Source: Geosiphon pyriformis (lineage: Eukaryota; Glomeromycota; Glomeromycetes; Archaeosporales; Geosiphonaceae). From it: DNA of 22,493 bases. This document shows, in pieces, positions 11,330-22,493 of the stretch (within the stretch, counting starts at the first letter, position 1; each line of letters opens with the position of its first letter). Below the pieces are notes generated by a model. It worked only from the letters and a program-made list of their open reading frames with translations. It was not told where the DNA came from and did not search any database. The position numbers and the translations under genes are program-made. The stretch lies in NCBI GenBank assembly GCA_016748015.1, contig JAAOMT010000358.1:1-22493 (forward strand). The letters are read 5' to 3'.

Positions 11330-11549
11330 CTGGCGTCACGACTGAAAGGTGTTCGTTTGTAAGGTTGTATCTTGTGTGTTTGGCATCGCGGCGAAAAGGA
11401 GGAAGTGGTTGGTGGTCAGACGAGAGGATGATGGAGGCCCCGGAAAGAGCAATGTTCACCTCCGCGTTTGCATCTCTTCCTCTTGTGGTGTGGTTGATCC
11501 TCCTTACCAGGCACTAGGGATGAACGTATTCGACGGCCCCCAGCTCTGA
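11330..11549. other. GC-rich block (~53% GC) of unknown origin at the edge of the A+T desert
   Basis: Hand counts over 11341-11548 give 110 G/C of 208, against about 35-40% in the neighbouring gene and about 10% just to the right. A 66-codon ATG frame (11349-11549) is open, but I recognise no domain in it. Other frames on both strands have only short open stretches. It may be the remnant of a transposable element or a foreign insertion. It shows no clear similarity to the second GC island near 14395-14627. Confidence 0.5.
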
Positions 11550-14394
11550 GATAAAAGTATTACACAAATATTATTATTCAAATTAATTAATAATTTATAA
11601 TTTTAATAATAAAATTTAAATTGTCAAAAGTTGTTATAATTAAATTAGTTAAAAAATAATACAAAAAATAACTATTTTCAATAAATTGTTTGGTTTTTTA
11701 AAAAAATTTTGGTTTTAAATTTAAATTGTATTTTTGTATTGTCTTTATAAATTTTATATAAAAATACTGTGTCAATTGATAAACAAATTTAAATATTTCA
11801 AAATAATTTTAATAAAGTTAATACGAAAATTTGCTAAATTTTAAAATGTTAAATTTAATAAAATTGAGTTAACAACTTATGCAATTAAAATTCCAAAAAA
11901 TTTAGTTTTATTTTAAAAATAAATATTAAAAGATATTACAAAATATGAGAATAACTTTAATATATGATATTAGGTTAACAAATTTAGTATTAAAATTTTT
12001 AAAACTAAACAGAAAATTTGAATATACTAAAAAAAATTGGCTTCATAATTAAAAGTTAAATAATCTAAATTTTAATATTTATAAATATGTTTATATTTAT
12101 TAAACATAATTGTTTTTTAAAATACCAATTTTAAACATAATAGCATTAAACTTATAAGTATTTTTAACAACAATTAAATTCAAAAAATCAAAAAACAAAA
12201 CAAAGTTTAAACCAATATATTATTAGTTTTAAAAATAGTACAGCCAAAAAAATTAAACAAATTAAGTTTAAAAATATTATAAAAAATAATTATTTTCTTT
12301 TAATTCAAAAAATATTCTAATATTATCTTTTTTTATTAGAGCTAATTAATAAGCAAAAGCAGTTTTAAAAATTGAAATAAATAATAGTATATTATTACAA
12401 ATTAGCAAATATTAAACTTAATACCAAAAACTTTATTTAAATTTTTAATATTATTAGTAAAAATATCTAAAGAAATATTATAAAGTATTATAATAACAAA
12501 AACTAAAACAAAAACTACAAAAAATTTAACAAATTAAAAATAATAAGAAAAAAATTAACAAGTTTAATTTTAACAATAGTATTTAAAAAACTTGTAATAT
12601 AAACTTAATATAAAAAATTTTATTATTATGTATAATAATTAATTCTATATTATTAAAAACTAAAACACAATTTTAATATAAGTTATTTTGATTTTAATAA
12701 TAAAATTACATATTAAAGTAAAAACTAATTATTTAATAATTAATAATATTTTTTAAATATTATTAAAAATAAAAAAAATGCTTTAAAAAATATTGAAAAA
12801 AATACTGTTTTTTGATATCTTGAGAAATTTAACTTTACTTTTATTAAAAAAAAGTTGTTTTTTTGGGTTTTGGTTTTTTTACTATTTAAAAACAAAAAAA
12901 TAAATAATAGTTTTGTTATTAGCTTGTAATTAAAAATCTTAAAGCTTTTGGCAGTAATAATAGCAAAATTATAACTGTTTCTAATGTGTTGTTTTATATT
13001 TGTATTATTTACTAAAAGCATTTTAACAAAAAATTGTTTGATTTTTATTGTTAAAAAAACTTTTTAATAGTTGTATTATTAAAAGCTATAAAAAATAAAT
13101 ATTGTTTTTTATTTTTTGGTTTAATTATAATTATAAAAAAAAGTTAATTAGCATTAATAAATTGTTTAGATTATAAAATTTCAATAATGAAAATAATTAG
13201 CATAAATATTATTTTAATAAAGTTTTCTTTTTAAATTTATTTATTTAAAATTTATGTAATAATTATGTCTAAATTCTTACATTAATTATTTAATTCAATT
13301 ATAAATAATTTTTCGATTTTTTTATAAAGTATTATTTAATGTTTTTAATATATTTAACATATATAGTTTTTTTTAACATTAATTTTTTACTGGTTAATAA
13401 TAATTTAAAAATATTTCAAATGCAATTGTAAATTAATTTTAGCTAATATTTTTAGTAATAAAAAAAGAAATTATTTTTCACAAATTTTTTGGTTTAATTC
13501 TTAATTAAGTGGTAAAATATTTTTGTTGAAAATTTGGTAAATCTTTTTAAAAAGTGAATTTGCTTTGGTTTTTTAAATAAAAAATAATATGTAAATAATA
13601 TAGCATTTTAAAAATGATTGGTTATTATAAAAGATAATATATTTTTAACAAAATTGTATTTTTTACTTGTTTAATTGTTTAATTTTTTGAAATTTGGATA
13701 AATAATAATAGTTGACAATTTTGTAAATATTTTTGTTTTATTTTTCCATTAATAAAATGCAATTTTTAATGTAGAAAAAGCGTATTTGAATTTTATTATT
13801 TGTTTTTTATTAATAAATATTGTTGTTGGTTTATAAGTTAAACAAAATATTAATTTTTAATTTTTAATTGTTTTTTTTTAATTAAATTGTTCTTTGTAAT
13901 GTGCTTTAAAGTAATAATAATATAGTTTATATAATTTTTTTAAGTATAAAAAAGTTATAATAATTAATAATTGTAATAATTTATTATAATTAGACATTTT
14001 GAAACTTTTTAACTAATTCAGATTTAAATTATTTAAAGTTTTTATTCAATTTATATGTTTTTACTATTAAGCTTTTTTTAAAATAGCTGATATTCTATTT
14101 AAATTTATATATTGTAATTAAATTAATGTTGGCTTTAAAAAACTGATTAATTTTTACAAGAGCTTAGTGTTGAAGATTATTCATAATAAAAACATTAATT
14201 AAAGTAGCAATTTTATTATTTTTAAATAAAATTTTTAATATTATTTATTATAATAATGATAGTTTGAGCTGCTTTTTTAATATTGTCTAAATTGTAATAT
14301 TAATTAAATTATTACTTAAAATAAATCTAATTCATTTTATTTCTATTATAAATTAATATGCATTACTGTAATTGCTTTTTGTTTGAACATAGTC
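11550..14394. other. A+T-rich gene desert, part 1
   Basis: GC in the 60-base lines I counted is about 10-18%. Homopolymer runs and TAA-rich words fill all frames. No splice-bounded exons, RNA genes or family matches were seen. A 93-codon minus-strand frame (12740-13021) is rich in Phe, Lys and Ile and looks like chance. Strand composition changes at about 12,780: A and C exceed T and G before it, T and G exceed A and C after it. Confidence 0.7.
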
Positions 14395-14627
14395 ATATTC
14401 GTAGTTGAGGCTTTTGAGGTGAGTTTTGGGACGCGCAGGCATTGTTTGTTTTACTCAGGTCTTGGCGGAGACGTCACTGTTAGGATAGACTCGTAGTGTT
14501 GCCTTGACCGGCCCGAGTGGCTGGTCACGCGTAGAAAGTGCGTGAGTCGCACCTAGTTTGGAACACCTAGTTGTTGTATTATACTAGGCAGCGATTGGGC
14601 CTCACTCGTTAGATGAAAAAAAAAAAA
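14395..14627. other. Isolated 51% GC island with hairpins and a terminal A12 tract (SINE-like or structured RNA candidate)
   Basis: 108 of the 210 bases in 14401-14610 are G/C, with about 10% GC on both sides. Predicted pairings: GACCGGCC (14506-14513) with GGCTGGTC (14519-14526), 8 bp with one G-U and a 5-nt loop; CACGC (14526-14530) with GCGTG (14540-14544); CCTAG (14566-14570) with CTAGG (14584-14588). A possible closing helix pairs TGAGGC near 14406 with GCCTCA near 14600. CACCTAG occurs twice, 14 bp apart. The right end is A12 (14616-14627), as in retroposed short elements. CCCGAGTGG resembles a tRNA Ser/Leu A box, but I find no good B box, so the family is unknown. Confidence 0.5.
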
Positions 14628-14744
14628 TCATATTGCTAGTAAAATGATAATTTGTTTTTTTTCAATTCAAAATATTAAAAAAATGTGAATTTTGTACTAC
14701 ATTTGCTAATAGGGTTGTGGTTTTAATTACATGTTTAATTGTTT

Positions 14745-14780
14745 AAAAATAAAAATAAAAATAAAATAAAATAAAAATAT
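14745..14780. repeat. (AAAAT)n/(AAAAAT)n microsatellite
   Basis: A run of AAAAAT and AAAAT units, imperfect in period, ends in ATATAC. Simple-sequence repeat. Confidence 0.75.
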
Positions 14781-14940
14781 ACAGTTTCGAAAATTTCTTT
14801 AAGCTTAAAATATTTGCAAATTAATTAATTAACTTCAAAGTTATTAATTTGTACTATAATAAATACATTTCAAAATAATTTTAGTTTTGTTGATTATAAT
14901 TTGAACATATATTTATTTAGTACTAAAACTTTTTAAATAC

Positions 14941-14962
14941 AATATATATATATATATATATA
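14941..14962. repeat. (TA)n microsatellite
   Basis: About ten uninterrupted TA dinucleotides preceded by AA. Simple-sequence repeat in the A+T desert. Confidence 0.85.
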
Positions 14963-15115
14963 AGTAATATTTTAAGTTTTAACATTATTATTTCTGCAAA
15001 ATACTCAAGATTTTAGCAAATTCTTTTAAATTATTTTAATTATATTTGAATTGTACAAATTAAGTTATTACTGGAAAAATATAAATGATTTAAATAACTA
15101 ATAATTAAATAATTA

Positions 15116-15565
15116 ATGCTCAATATTAAAAAAAATATTAAAATAAAAACACTTTTTTTTGTCGATTTTCATACTATTAAGAGCCATGAAACCAAAAAAT
15201 ATTTGTTACTTATTATTTTTCTTTACTTAATTATTTTTACAATTATATTCTTAATAGCTGATAAGCATTTTTATCAAAGATATGTTAAAAAAAATATTAT
15301 AGTGTTTGTATTTAAAAAGTTTAATACAAATATTAAAAGCTTTAACAATAATATTAGCTTTTTTCTAAAAAAGCTTTTGGTGTTTAGTAATAAATATAAC
15401 ATTGTAAGTAAGAATAAAGCAATTAAAATTAATACTAAAAATATAAATAAAAGTTGCAATAATAAAATTAGCATTATCATAAAAAACAATATTAACTTAT
15501 TAACATTTCAAAAAACAAATATTCAATATAACTTTACCCAAAAATGTATTAATAATATTATTTAA
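15116..15565 (+). CDS. Doubtful open frame, 149 codons, Asn/Lys/Ile-rich with one hydrophobic segment
   Basis: ATG to TAA is open for 149 codons in DNA where about one codon in nine should be a stop, so it is longer than expected by chance. The product would have one strongly hydrophobic stretch (about residues 28-48, LLLIIFLYLIIFTIIFLIA) and a long Asn/Lys/Ile-rich tail. Against coding: G+C is nearly flat over codon positions by hand count (about 16%, 14% and 18% at positions 1, 2 and 3), whereas a real A+T-rich gene should have its lowest GC at position 3. I recognise no domain. It is reported because of its length; most likely a chance frame or decayed element. Confidence 0.12.
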   Translation: MLNIKKNIKIKTLFFVDFHTIKSHETKKYLLLIIFLYLIIFTIIFLIADKHFYQRYVKKNIIVFVFKKFNTNIKSFNNNISFFLKKLLVFSNKYNIVSKNKAIKINTKNINKSCNNKISIIIKNNINLLTFQKTNIQYNFTQKCINNII

Positions 15566-16154
15566 AAGTCAGATTTTGAAAATAAAAATAAAGATATATG
15601 TTTAAACCAATTTTATTATCTTTGCAATTTGTTTTTTTGTTTAATTTAGCTTAGCCAAAGCCAAACAATTGGCTAAAAAAGATAGTATAATTTTAAATAC
15701 CAATTTTAAATTTGTAAATTTTTAATTAATATTTTTAAAAAGATTGTACAATCAACATTTTTTAAATTTGATAGAATTTTGTTAATTAAATTATAATTAA
15801 TTTAACTTTAATAAAAAACTGTAATCAAATTTAGTTGCCTTTAAGTAGTCTATTTTAATTATAAAGAATGCTATTTATGTTGTAAGAGCTAATATAAACA
15901 AAACATTATAAATAAAAAATGTATTATGCTTTATTATATATATTGCTAATAAGCACTAATGCTTATAATTGTAAAATCTTTTAGGCTTTGTAAGTAAAAA
16001 AAAACTTGTGTTATTAACAGAAATCCTTTTATATATATAAAATATTAATATTATTACCAAAGAAATTTTCAATGTATTTTTATAAATTTTTTATTTTTAT
16101 TCTTTGTTGCTATTATTTTTGTCTTGAATTTCAATTTTAATAAAAGCTGTTGAA

Positions 16155-16593
16155 TTTTCAATAAATTTTAGTAGTTACTTTGCAGTAAAGTTAACTTTTC
16201 TATATAAAATTTTGACTGTAACTTTTTTAATAATGTGTAGTTACTTAGAAATAAAAATCAATTCTTTTACAAAAAAATTAATATAAAATATGTTTTTCCA
16301 ATATGAATTTCCAATTAATTTTACAAGTTGTTATTTTTTTAATTATTAAATCTTAGTTTAAATTGGAGTTTTAATATTTAATATTTTAAAATTAATCTTT
16401 GGAAGATTAATTTTAATTGTCTATTAGTTTCAGATTTTTGGGTTATGAAAATTTAAAAACCATAATAATATCTTTACTATTAATTATTTCATTAGAATAA
16501 TTTGGAAATTAAAAAATTAGTTAATTAATTTAAGATTGAAAAAGATATTTTAAGATTGAGATAAAAGAAGAGAAAAGCTTTTTTTTTATACAA
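16155..16593 (+). repeat. Left arm of a decayed inverted-repeat pair
   Basis: 16155-16234 is similar to the reverse complement of 19281-19357: TTTTCAATAA, then ACTTTGC-GT-AA, TTAACTTTT, GACTGTAA and TTAATAAT in the same order, roughly 75% identical by eye. An 18-nt identical word (AGC, nine T, ATACAA) is at 16576-16593 and inverted at 19065-19082. GTAGTTACTT recurs at 16171 and 16237, a 66-bp tandem step. Confidence 0.6.
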
Positions 16594-16744
16594 AATTTAT
16601 GTAATATTAATAAAATTCTAAAATTATTAATTTCGTAGCAATTTTTCTGAATTTCAATGAACCATTGATTATTCCAATAAACTTCTAATCAATTCAACCT
16701 CAACTAATTAAACTTTATTTGAACTACTTGAAATCTATCTTTAA

Positions 16745-16777
16745 TGCATAAAATTTCAGTTTTAACTGCATAAAATT
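16745..16777. repeat. Short direct repeat TGCATAAAATT
   Basis: TGCATAAAATT occurs at 16745-16755 and 16767-16777, a 22-bp step, in the slightly less A+T-rich segment just right of the left inverted-repeat arm. Confidence 0.5.
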
Positions 16778-18136
16778 CATTAATTTTAGTCGAAATCGCT
16801 TGAATTCATTTGTATTAAAAGTCCACAGTTTTGAATATGATCTACATAATTTCTGTAATTTCGTTTAATATTATTTAACTAATAATAATTACTAATTTAA
16901 AAATAAATAATTAAACAACTAAATTAAAAATTAAAGGCCATAAAAAATATTTCAATTTCTTTATAATTTATTATTTAATATTACTAATTAATGTTTATTT
17001 TATTTATTTATCCAATTATTTATTACTCTGTTATTTAATTATTTAATTTTCTATTTTTTTTACTAATAACAATATGTTACTATTAGCTTTAAGTTAAAAA
17101 AACTTTAAATTAAGCACTTGTCTTAAAAATAAAAATATGACTTTAACATAAGCCAGACTTAATCTGTTTAAGTATACAAAATATGATTATTTTAATTATA
17201 TTGCTTTAAAATACAACTTTGCTAAAAAAAGCCATTTTAGTTCAAGAATTTTTGTTTAATAATAACAAATTATGTTTTGCATAAATTTATGCCAAAAAAG
17301 TTTTTTTTGTTAATTATTTTGTTGTTTTTAGTAAAAAAATTTAAGTGCAAATAGTGGGTAAAATTTTTTAAAAAAAATATTATTAATTTTAATTTGCTAT
17401 TTTTTATAATAATTTTTAATTCAGTTTTAATTTTTAATGTATATATAAAAATAATATTAAATTTTTTTATTAACAAAACACTTATTAATATTGAATATAA
17501 TTTAAAGTTAATTAGTTTAAAACAGAAACTTAATGGTTTTTCAAATTTTGTTTTAAATTTAACAATACAATAGTGTTATTTAAGTAAAAAAAAAACAGCA
17601 AAAAAACATTAATAATTAATTAAATAAATATTAACATAAAAAATACATAATAGTTAATAATGATAAACAATAAAATAACAATAATTAATAATAATAAATT
17701 ATTTAATAATTTAAAAAATATGTATAAATACAAATAATATTAGCCAAAAAAAGTATTTAATAAAAAAGTATTTTTTATTAAGCACATAAATTCAAAAAAT
17801 ATTATTATAATAATTTAATATATTTAATTTTTTTTATTTATTAATAAATTCCAAAATATAAACCAATTAATATTTTAAATAAATAGCTTTTAATTATAAT
17901 TATTAATAAAATATTAATTTTTATTTATGTTTTATCTTAAATTAATTTTTGAAAAAAAATAATATTATATACAATATTATTAATAATTTAATAAAATTAA
18001 ACATATTAATAATTTATAATTATTAAAAACAATAAATTATTAAATTTCTGTTTTTTATACAAAAAGCTCAATTGTAAAACTTTAAATTATTAAACCTTTT
18101 GGATAAATCAAGTTATAAAAAACATTAAATTATTAA

Positions 18137-18157
18137 AATAATAATAATAATAATAAT
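18137..18157. repeat. (AAT)n microsatellite
   Basis: Seven uninterrupted AAT units. Simple-sequence repeat. Confidence 0.85.
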
Positions 18158-18983
18158 TCTTGGATATTAAATTAAACTTATTAATATTTATTTTTTTATA
18201 AGTAATTTAGTTTAAAAATTCTACAAAACAAAAAAATATTGTTAAATAACATAAAAAACAGTAAATTTTATTTTAATTATTATAAAAATTATGTTAAAAA
18301 ATAATTTGTGTTCTTAAATAAAGAACAGTTTTTAAAATATAAAAGTTTTTATTTTAAACAAATATAAAAAACTTTTTGGAATTTAAAGTAATAATAATAT
18401 TTAATAATATTTAAAATTTTTTTAAAGTAATATATTTTGTTAATAAAAAACTTTTGAATATTATCATAAATAAAAGTATTTATAAAAGTAAAGTTTTTTT
18501 AACACTAATTATTAGGCTGTTTTTATTAATATAAATTTGAAAATTAAAAAAAATTATTAAAAATTTAAAATTAATTAATTGGTTTTAATAATAAAACTCA
18601 ATAATTTATTTGAATATAGCCAATTTTTTAAGCAATTAAAATAATATATAAAGATTGTTAAAAAATATTTTAATTAAAATACCAAAATTTTTTTAAATAA
18701 AGTTAATTTTGTAATTTTAATGTTTTAATAATATTACCAATAAAGATTTGAATTATTAATTAGCATAAAATTACTCTTATAATTTCTATTATTAATTAGT
18801 ATATTATCATTCAAATTTTTACTTATTATTTTATCAAATTATCAAATATTACTATCTAATTAATAAATTAATTTGTACAATACACAAATATAACTAATTA
18901 CAATAATTAGATTATGTAATATCTTGAACTATCTAGTATTCAAAAATTTACTAAAATATTTAATAGTTTATAGAAATAACTTG

Positions 18984-19017
18984 TAGTTCGTCAAAATATA
19001 TCTTTAGTTTGTCAAAA
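18984..19017. repeat. Short direct repeat TAGTTYGTCAAAA
   Basis: TAGTTCGTCAAAA (18984-18996) and TAGTTTGTCAAAA (19005-19017) differ at one base, with a 21-bp step. They sit next to the right inverted-repeat arm and may be part of the same element. Confidence 0.5.
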
Positions 19018-19064
19018 AATTAGCAAAAAAAAAGTACAAGATAATAAAATAGTATTATAACAAG

Positions 19065-19440
19065 TTGTATAAAAAAAAAGCTTTTTTTTTTGAGAATATA
19101 TCTTATTTAGAATCTTAATTCAGATTAATTAATTAGCTACTACAAATTAATTCAATAAATTTATTTTGAAAACCAATTTTTTTTCAGAAATATTACTGTT
19201 TAAAATTCACAATTTTGATTAATTTCAAGTCTAAACCAAAAACATTTATTTTATTTTATTGTATTTTATTTTTTTCTTATATTATTAAGTAGTTTACAGT
19301 CGAGATTTTTGTAAAAAAGTTAATTTTCACAGCAAAGTAATTATATATTATTGAAAAGCTTACAAACAAAAATTTTTGTAAAAAAGTTAATTTTTACTAT
19401 AAAATAACTACATAAATAATTGGGATAAAATTGGTCATTT
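19065..19440 (-). repeat. Right arm of a decayed inverted-repeat pair, with a 67-bp tandem duplication
   Basis: This is the reverse-complement partner of 16155-16593. Internally a 22-nt identical block (TTTTTGTAAAAAAGTTA plus ATTTT) occurs at 19306 and again at 19373, a 67-bp step that mirrors the 66-bp step in the left arm. Spacing between the tandem part and the T9 word differs (about 340 bp left, 200 bp right), so the arms have diverged by indels. Confidence 0.6.
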
Positions 19441-22400
19441 CATTATAAATTCAATAACAAAAATAATTCAAAGTATAAAAAGATACTTTGAAAATAAATT
19501 GGCTTATTAAAAATTTATTAGCTTTTAGCAAAAATAGAATTTATAGCAAAATAGTATAAAAAATAACTAAAACTTCTAGTAACAATGACTAAAATTTTTT
19601 TAAAGTTTTTTAATTTAAAATGTTTGGTGTTTAAAATAAAATTTGTAATAAAAATTGTTAAAAATATAATTAAATAAATTTTTTTAATTATATAATATTA
19701 ATAAATAATAAAATTTAGCCAATTTTAAAAAATGGTTTGAATTATCTAATTAATAAACATAAAAATATTATTATTATTGTATTTAATAAATAAAACTATA
19801 AAAAATCAAACAAAAAAAAATTCAAAATATTGTTTTGTTAATTTAAAAAACAATTAATAACACATTTATTAAAATAATATATGAAATAGCTTTTAATAAA
19901 TTGTAAAAGACAATAAAAAATTTGTTAGAAAGTAAAGTTTTAAATTTGTTTAAAATTCAAATAAATTTTAAAACATTATTATATAAATAATATTTTATTA
20001 TTAATAATAAATAATTATTTTTGTTATTAAATTAAGTAAGTCTTATTATTATTTTAACATATTTTTTTATTTATAGTTAAATAAATTTAGTTTGAAAAAA
20101 GTTTATAATAATATTAAGTTTTTTTTATTTAATAATAAAAATTTATTTTAAAAAACCAATTTTATTACTTGGTTTTATAATATTGTATCTAATTATTAGT
20201 TATTATATACAATAGGTTTTATGTTAAGATCTGTTTTTTTAATATTAAAAGTATTTTAAGTAAACTTTCTAAGTAAAAAATATTAAATTTACAAATTATA
20301 AAATAAAAACTATATTATTTGCTGATGTTTTTATTTATAAAATATAGAATTTTATTAATTAATACTAATGTTAATATGTTTTATTTTTTAAATAATATTA
20401 TTACAAATTAAAATAATATGCTTATATATAATAAAAAAACAAATATTATATAATAATAAACAATCAAAAAAATTTTAACTTAAAAAAACAAATTAAATTT
20501 GTAAAAATTTAATATATAAATTAGTTTTATAAAATATCTTGTTGCTATTTTTACAAAAAAATTTAAAAATAAAAAATAATTATATTATTAACAAAATAAT
20601 ACAATTATTATAATTATATATTTTATGTTAATATTTTTATAATTTAATAACAGATATTATTAATACTTTTTAGTAAATGTTTATTTAATATGCTTTATAA
20701 AAGCTAAAAATATACAAATTAAAAAAAAATAGTAAAAAAACAAAAAAGTCAATATTATTAAATTAATCTTTGTTTAAATAAATTAATTTAAATAAAAATA
20801 CTTTTTTATAGCTTTAAGAAATATTTTCAAAATTAAGTTAGTAATTACATTAAAAATTTGGTTAATAATTAAATTAAAAATTATATTAATAACTTATTCT
20901 AAATAATATATATAACTAATATATAAATGAATATAATTATTTTTGTATTAAATATATTAAATAATTATTGTTATGTTTTTTTTGTTGTTTTAATTAAAAA
21001 ATCTAATATTATTTTTGTTAATTAATTTTTTAAAAAAATAATAAGATTTATAAATTAAAAAAGTTTAGTTATTATAAAAAATTGTGTTTTAAAAAATTGG
21101 ATTTGACTTGGTTTTTGTTATTAATATACTTTTTCAAAGAAAAAATATTTTAGTTTTGAGCTTTTTTGGTATTTTTATTTTAAATTTATTAATTATAATA
21201 TTTATAATATTATAAAGTTTTTTGATATTAAATTAAATTTAAATAAATTAGTTCAAATATTTTATTGTTTATTAATAGTTTTTAAGAATATAAATTTAAA
21301 TATAAATATAAATATTTATAATATTGTGTTTTTTATGTTAGTTAAATTCTAAATAATTATTTTAGTTTTAAAATACATATCAACTTTTTAAAATATTATT
21401 ATTGTATTAAACAGCCAAATTGCTTTAAATATATGTAAATTAAACTTTAAAAACAAAAGTTTTAATTTTGTAATAAGTATTAAATAAAATAATTTACAAA
21501 TAAAATAATTTAAACATATTAAAAAATAAAATTGTAAATTTATTAGCTTATAAAATAGTTAATTTAAATTGTTTGTTGTTAATTAGCATTAAAAAAGAAT
21601 ATTTTGTGTTTGTTAATGTAATTTTTTTAGATAATACTTTTTATTTTGTTAAAAGTTTACATAACTCAATTAATTGTGTTAAATATATTAATAAAAATTT
21701 AAATAAAATATAATTAAGTTAAAATTGTTATAATTTATTTAAAAAAATAGGTTATTAGTGTTTTTATTTGAATTTATTAATCAAAAAACTATAATTTTTT
21801 TAACTTAAAACATAAAAACAGTTATATAATTTTAAATATCTTAGTATTTTTGTATTATATGTAAAAAAAATCAAATAAAAAGAAATTTAATTGTTTTTAA
21901 TTGTATTTATTATTTAAAATATGTACAAATATTAATATTTATATAACTATTATTAAAAACTTTGTTTTTAAGATATAAATTAAAAAATTTATGTTACTTA
22001 AAATAATTGTTAAAAACTATTTTTAAAAATTATTAATTTGACTAATTTTGTTTTGTTTAATTTTAAAAATTATATGTAAATATTAAACTTTAAATTAAAA
22101 GTTAAATATAAAAAATTGTATAAATTTGTTTTTGGTTTCTGATTTTTACTTTAGAATTATAGAATTTGTTAATATTATTTGTGCAAATTATTGTTTTGTT
22201 TTTTTAATTAGCTTGAGTAACTAATTACATATAAACTGTGTTTAATTTCAAGCTTTTTTCGTTATATTGTTTTAAATAATAATTGAATTACATTTATAAT
22301 TACAAAAAATAAATAATATATGTTAAATTAATAATAAAAACCAAAAAAATTTCATAATAATTTTTAAATTAATAATATTATATTTATTTATTTATAATTA

Positions 22401-22493
22401 AATATTGTTTAAAAAGACAAAAACTTTTATTAATACATAATGACAAATTTAAAAAAAAGCTGTAATATACAATAAAATAATTAGAAAACAAAA

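Larger units (their letters stand above)
14628..22493. other. A+T-rich gene desert, part 2
   Basis: GC is mostly about 7-15%, rising locally to about 20-23% near 16,620-16,870. It contains microsatellites, the inverted-repeat arms listed separately, and open frames I do not trust. No exon chain, tRNA or rRNA was recognised. Extreme A+T isochores in fungi can be decayed transposons, centromeric DNA or heterochromatin; the sequence alone does not decide. Confidence 0.7.

Noticed and set aside
12740-13021. Minus-strand 93-codon frame in the desert
   Set aside because: It is Phe/Lys/Ile-rich low-complexity sequence without a domain, and only mildly longer than chance.
14500-14570. tRNA gene in the GC island
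   Set aside because: There is an A-box-like word and hairpins, but no B box, no proper T arm, no U33 in the candidate anticodon loop and no acceptor stem.
17270-17476. Minus-strand 68-codon frame in the desert
   Set aside because: About one frame of this length is expected by chance at this composition.
11550-22493. Inserted mitochondrial DNA
   Set aside because: I found no recognisable mitochondrial protein, rRNA or tRNA sequence; high A+T alone is not evidence.
11550-22493. Repeat-induced point mutation (RIP) as the cause of the A+T desert
   Set aside because: RIP is known from certain Ascomycota and some Pucciniomycotina, whereas the U12 intron argues against Dikarya. I cannot compute RIP indices here, so I do not assert it.
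1-22493. CRISPR arrays, bacterial operons, insertion sequences
   Set aside because: The genes are spliceosomal and eukaryotic; no regularly spaced repeats or transposase frames were seen.

Overview
The window is nuclear DNA of a eukaryote, most likely a fungus. Two protein genes are split by 20 and 23 mostly short introns (about 55-110 bp), with GT-AG splice sites and about 35-40% GC in the exons. Both genes can be followed exon by exon with reading phase conserved at every junction. One intron carries textbook U12-type AT-AC signals. Minor-spliceosome introns are absent from Dikarya but kept in several early-diverging fungal lineages, so I lean towards an early-diverging fungus. I cannot name the genus, and a non-fungal opisthokont is not excluded.

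Layout. Positions 1-4705 (minus strand) hold the N-terminal ~949 codons of a Rictor / Ste20(Sp) / Tsc11-Avo3 homologue, the scaffold of TOR complex 2. The gene runs off the left edge. Positions 4706-5032 are a 327-bp shared upstream region. Positions 5033-11119 (plus strand) hold a complete gene for a WDR7 / rabconnectin-3-beta homologue, about 1,255 residues in 25 exons. Positions 11120-11330 are 3' flank with an AATAAA signal. A ~220-bp GC-rich (~53%) block of unknown origin (about 11330-11549) then abuts a sharp composition break.

From 11550 to the right edge (~10.9 kb) the DNA is extremely A+T-rich: lines counted by hand were mostly 7-18% GC, with one local rise to 23%. I see no convincing gene there. 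Inside it I can support one isolated 51% GC island (about 14395-14627) with predicted hairpins and a terminal A12 tract, some microsatellites, and a pair of decayed inverted-repeat arms (about 16155-16593 and 19065-19440) sharing a ~67-bp tandem substructure. One 149-codon open frame is longer than chance predicts but lacks codon-position bias.

How the genes relate. Rictor acts in TORC2 signalling at the plasma membrane. WDR7 works with the DMXL/Rav1 family in assembling the V-ATPase on acidic organelles. They share an upstream region and could be co-regulated, but nothing in the sequence shows a shared pathway. The most noteworthy observations are the U12-type intron in WDR7, a GC-AG intron in Rictor, the structured GC island in the A+T desert, and the inverted-repeat pair.
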